DNA of 64,000 bases from contig JADCLI010000005.1 in NCBI GenBank assembly GCA_016803235.1, positions 62,001-126,000 of the forward strand, in the 5' to 3' direction. Each line of letters begins with the position of its first letter. The stretch's first letter is position 1. Positions 63,470-64,000 of the stretch are shown here, piece after piece. A program made the position numbers and the translations under genes. The notes under the pieces were generated by a model. It worked only from the letters and a program-made list of their open reading frames with translations, was not told the origin of the DNA and did not search any database. Origin of the DNA: Pimelobacter simplex (GTDB lineage Bacteria; Actinomycetota; Actinomycetes; Propionibacteriales; Nocardioidaceae).

Positions 63470-64000
63470 CCGGCGATCCGCACGGTCGTGGTGGTGCCCC
63501 ACATCGCCATCGACAGGGCGAGGTCGAGCACGGCGACGACGACGAGGGTGCGGCGCACCGACCGGCCCACGGCGACGCCGACGCCGGCCGGCCCGCCGCG
63601 GGCGAAGAAGCCGAGGCGGCAGTGGATGAGGATGACCAGCACCGCGAAGACGAGCACCTTCCCGAAGCTGAGCAGGATGTCGACCGGGGGCAGGAAGAGC
63701 TGGAAGTAGTGGTCGTAGGTGCCCGCCGACTGCCCGCGCAGCTGCACGGTGACCATCCGGCTGCCGGCGTACGACGTCAGCAGGCCGATGACGTAGAGCG
63801 GGATGATCGCGATGAACCCGGCGACGACGCGGGTCGAGACGAGGAAGGGCACCGCGTCGAGCCCGATCACCTTGACCGCGTCGATCTCCTCACTGATCCG
63901 CATCGCGCCGAGCTGGGCGGTGAAGCCCGCGCCCACGGTGGCGGACATGGCCAGCGCCGCGACGAGCGGCGCGATCTCGCGGGTGTTGAAGTAGGCGGAG
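63466..64000 (-). CDS. MlaE/YrbE-family permease, C-terminal part
   Basis: The gene runs off the right edge; 178 codons remain. The first visible residues (SAYFNTREIAPLVAALAMSA) and RISEEIDAVKVIGLDAVPFL are the family signature, followed by membrane segments. MlaE permeases pair with an ATPase to move lipids. Its position just before mceA makes it the second (YrbEB-like) permease; the first would lie beyond the window. Confidence 0.93.
   Translation of the reverse strand, partial: SAYFNTREIAPLVAALAMSATVGAGFTAQLGAMRISEEIDAVKVIGLDAVPFLVSTRVVAGFIAIIPLYVIGLLTSYAGSRMVTVQLRGQSAGTYDHYFQLFLPPVDILLSFGKVLVFAVLVILIHCRLGFFARGGPAGVGVAVGRSVRRTLVVVAVLDLALSMAMWGTTTTVRIAG

Overview
The window is a continuous stretch of a very high-GC actinobacterial chromosome. 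Actinobacterial spc gene order, a DUF3000 protein, a WXG100-like protein, an mce locus, many 1-8 nt gene overlaps and apparent leaderless starts all fit Nocardioidaceae (Nocardioides-like). The genus is an inference from gene content, not a search result.

Positions 1-22547, all on the minus strand, hold the S10, spc and part of the alpha ribosomal operons: rpsJ-rplCDWB-rpsS-rplV-rpsC-rplP-rpmC-rpsQ-rplNXE-rpsN-rpsH-rplFR-rpsE-rpmD-rplO, a terminator, then secY-adk-map. The usual continuation infA-rpmJ-rpsM-rpsK comes only at 1181-1, after about 8.9 kb of other genes. The intervening genes, in transcription order, are an isochorismate synthase, a TerC-family protein behind a yybP-ykoY type Mn2+ riboswitch, an FHA-ABC transporter fusion, a luciferase-like oxidoreductase, and a four-gene WXG100-like secretion module with a terminal lipoprotein.

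Positions 22936-28213 (plus strand) form a tightly coupled operon: GPDPase_memb-like membrane protein, DUF4129, DUF4350, MoxR ATPase, DUF58. A DUF4349 lipoprotein follows after a structured spacer. Positions 29475-36291 are mixed: a LysR regulator, a NYN-LOTUS RNase, hemE, DUF3000 with an RNase D, a membrane-anchored solute-binding protein and a small unknown protein. Then come hrpA, a SigE-family sigma factor with a membrane partner, an SRPBCC protein, a FUSC permease, an SDR and Baeyer-Villiger monooxygenase pair with a divergent TetR regulator, a ThrE exporter, a YbdK-type ligase, a DUF2510/FG-GAP protein, a wax ester synthase, an orphan DNA methyltransferase, a Mug glycosylase and a small-molecule methyltransferase.

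Positions 55412-64000 (minus strand) are an mce lipid-import operon: the end of a YrbE permease, mceA-F and two Mce-associated proteins. The window ends inside the permease.

The most notable non-coding content is a repeat family with two copies, at 36426-36633 and 54534-54742 (208 and 209 bp). Each copy is a full dyad made of two 70-bp half-sites, and all four half-sites align without a gap. Both copies lie between convergent genes. A separate multi-hairpin RNA candidate (36321-36416) lies beside the first copy. A third, unrelated 278-bp palindromic element with perfect 25-bp ends lies at 4982-5259.
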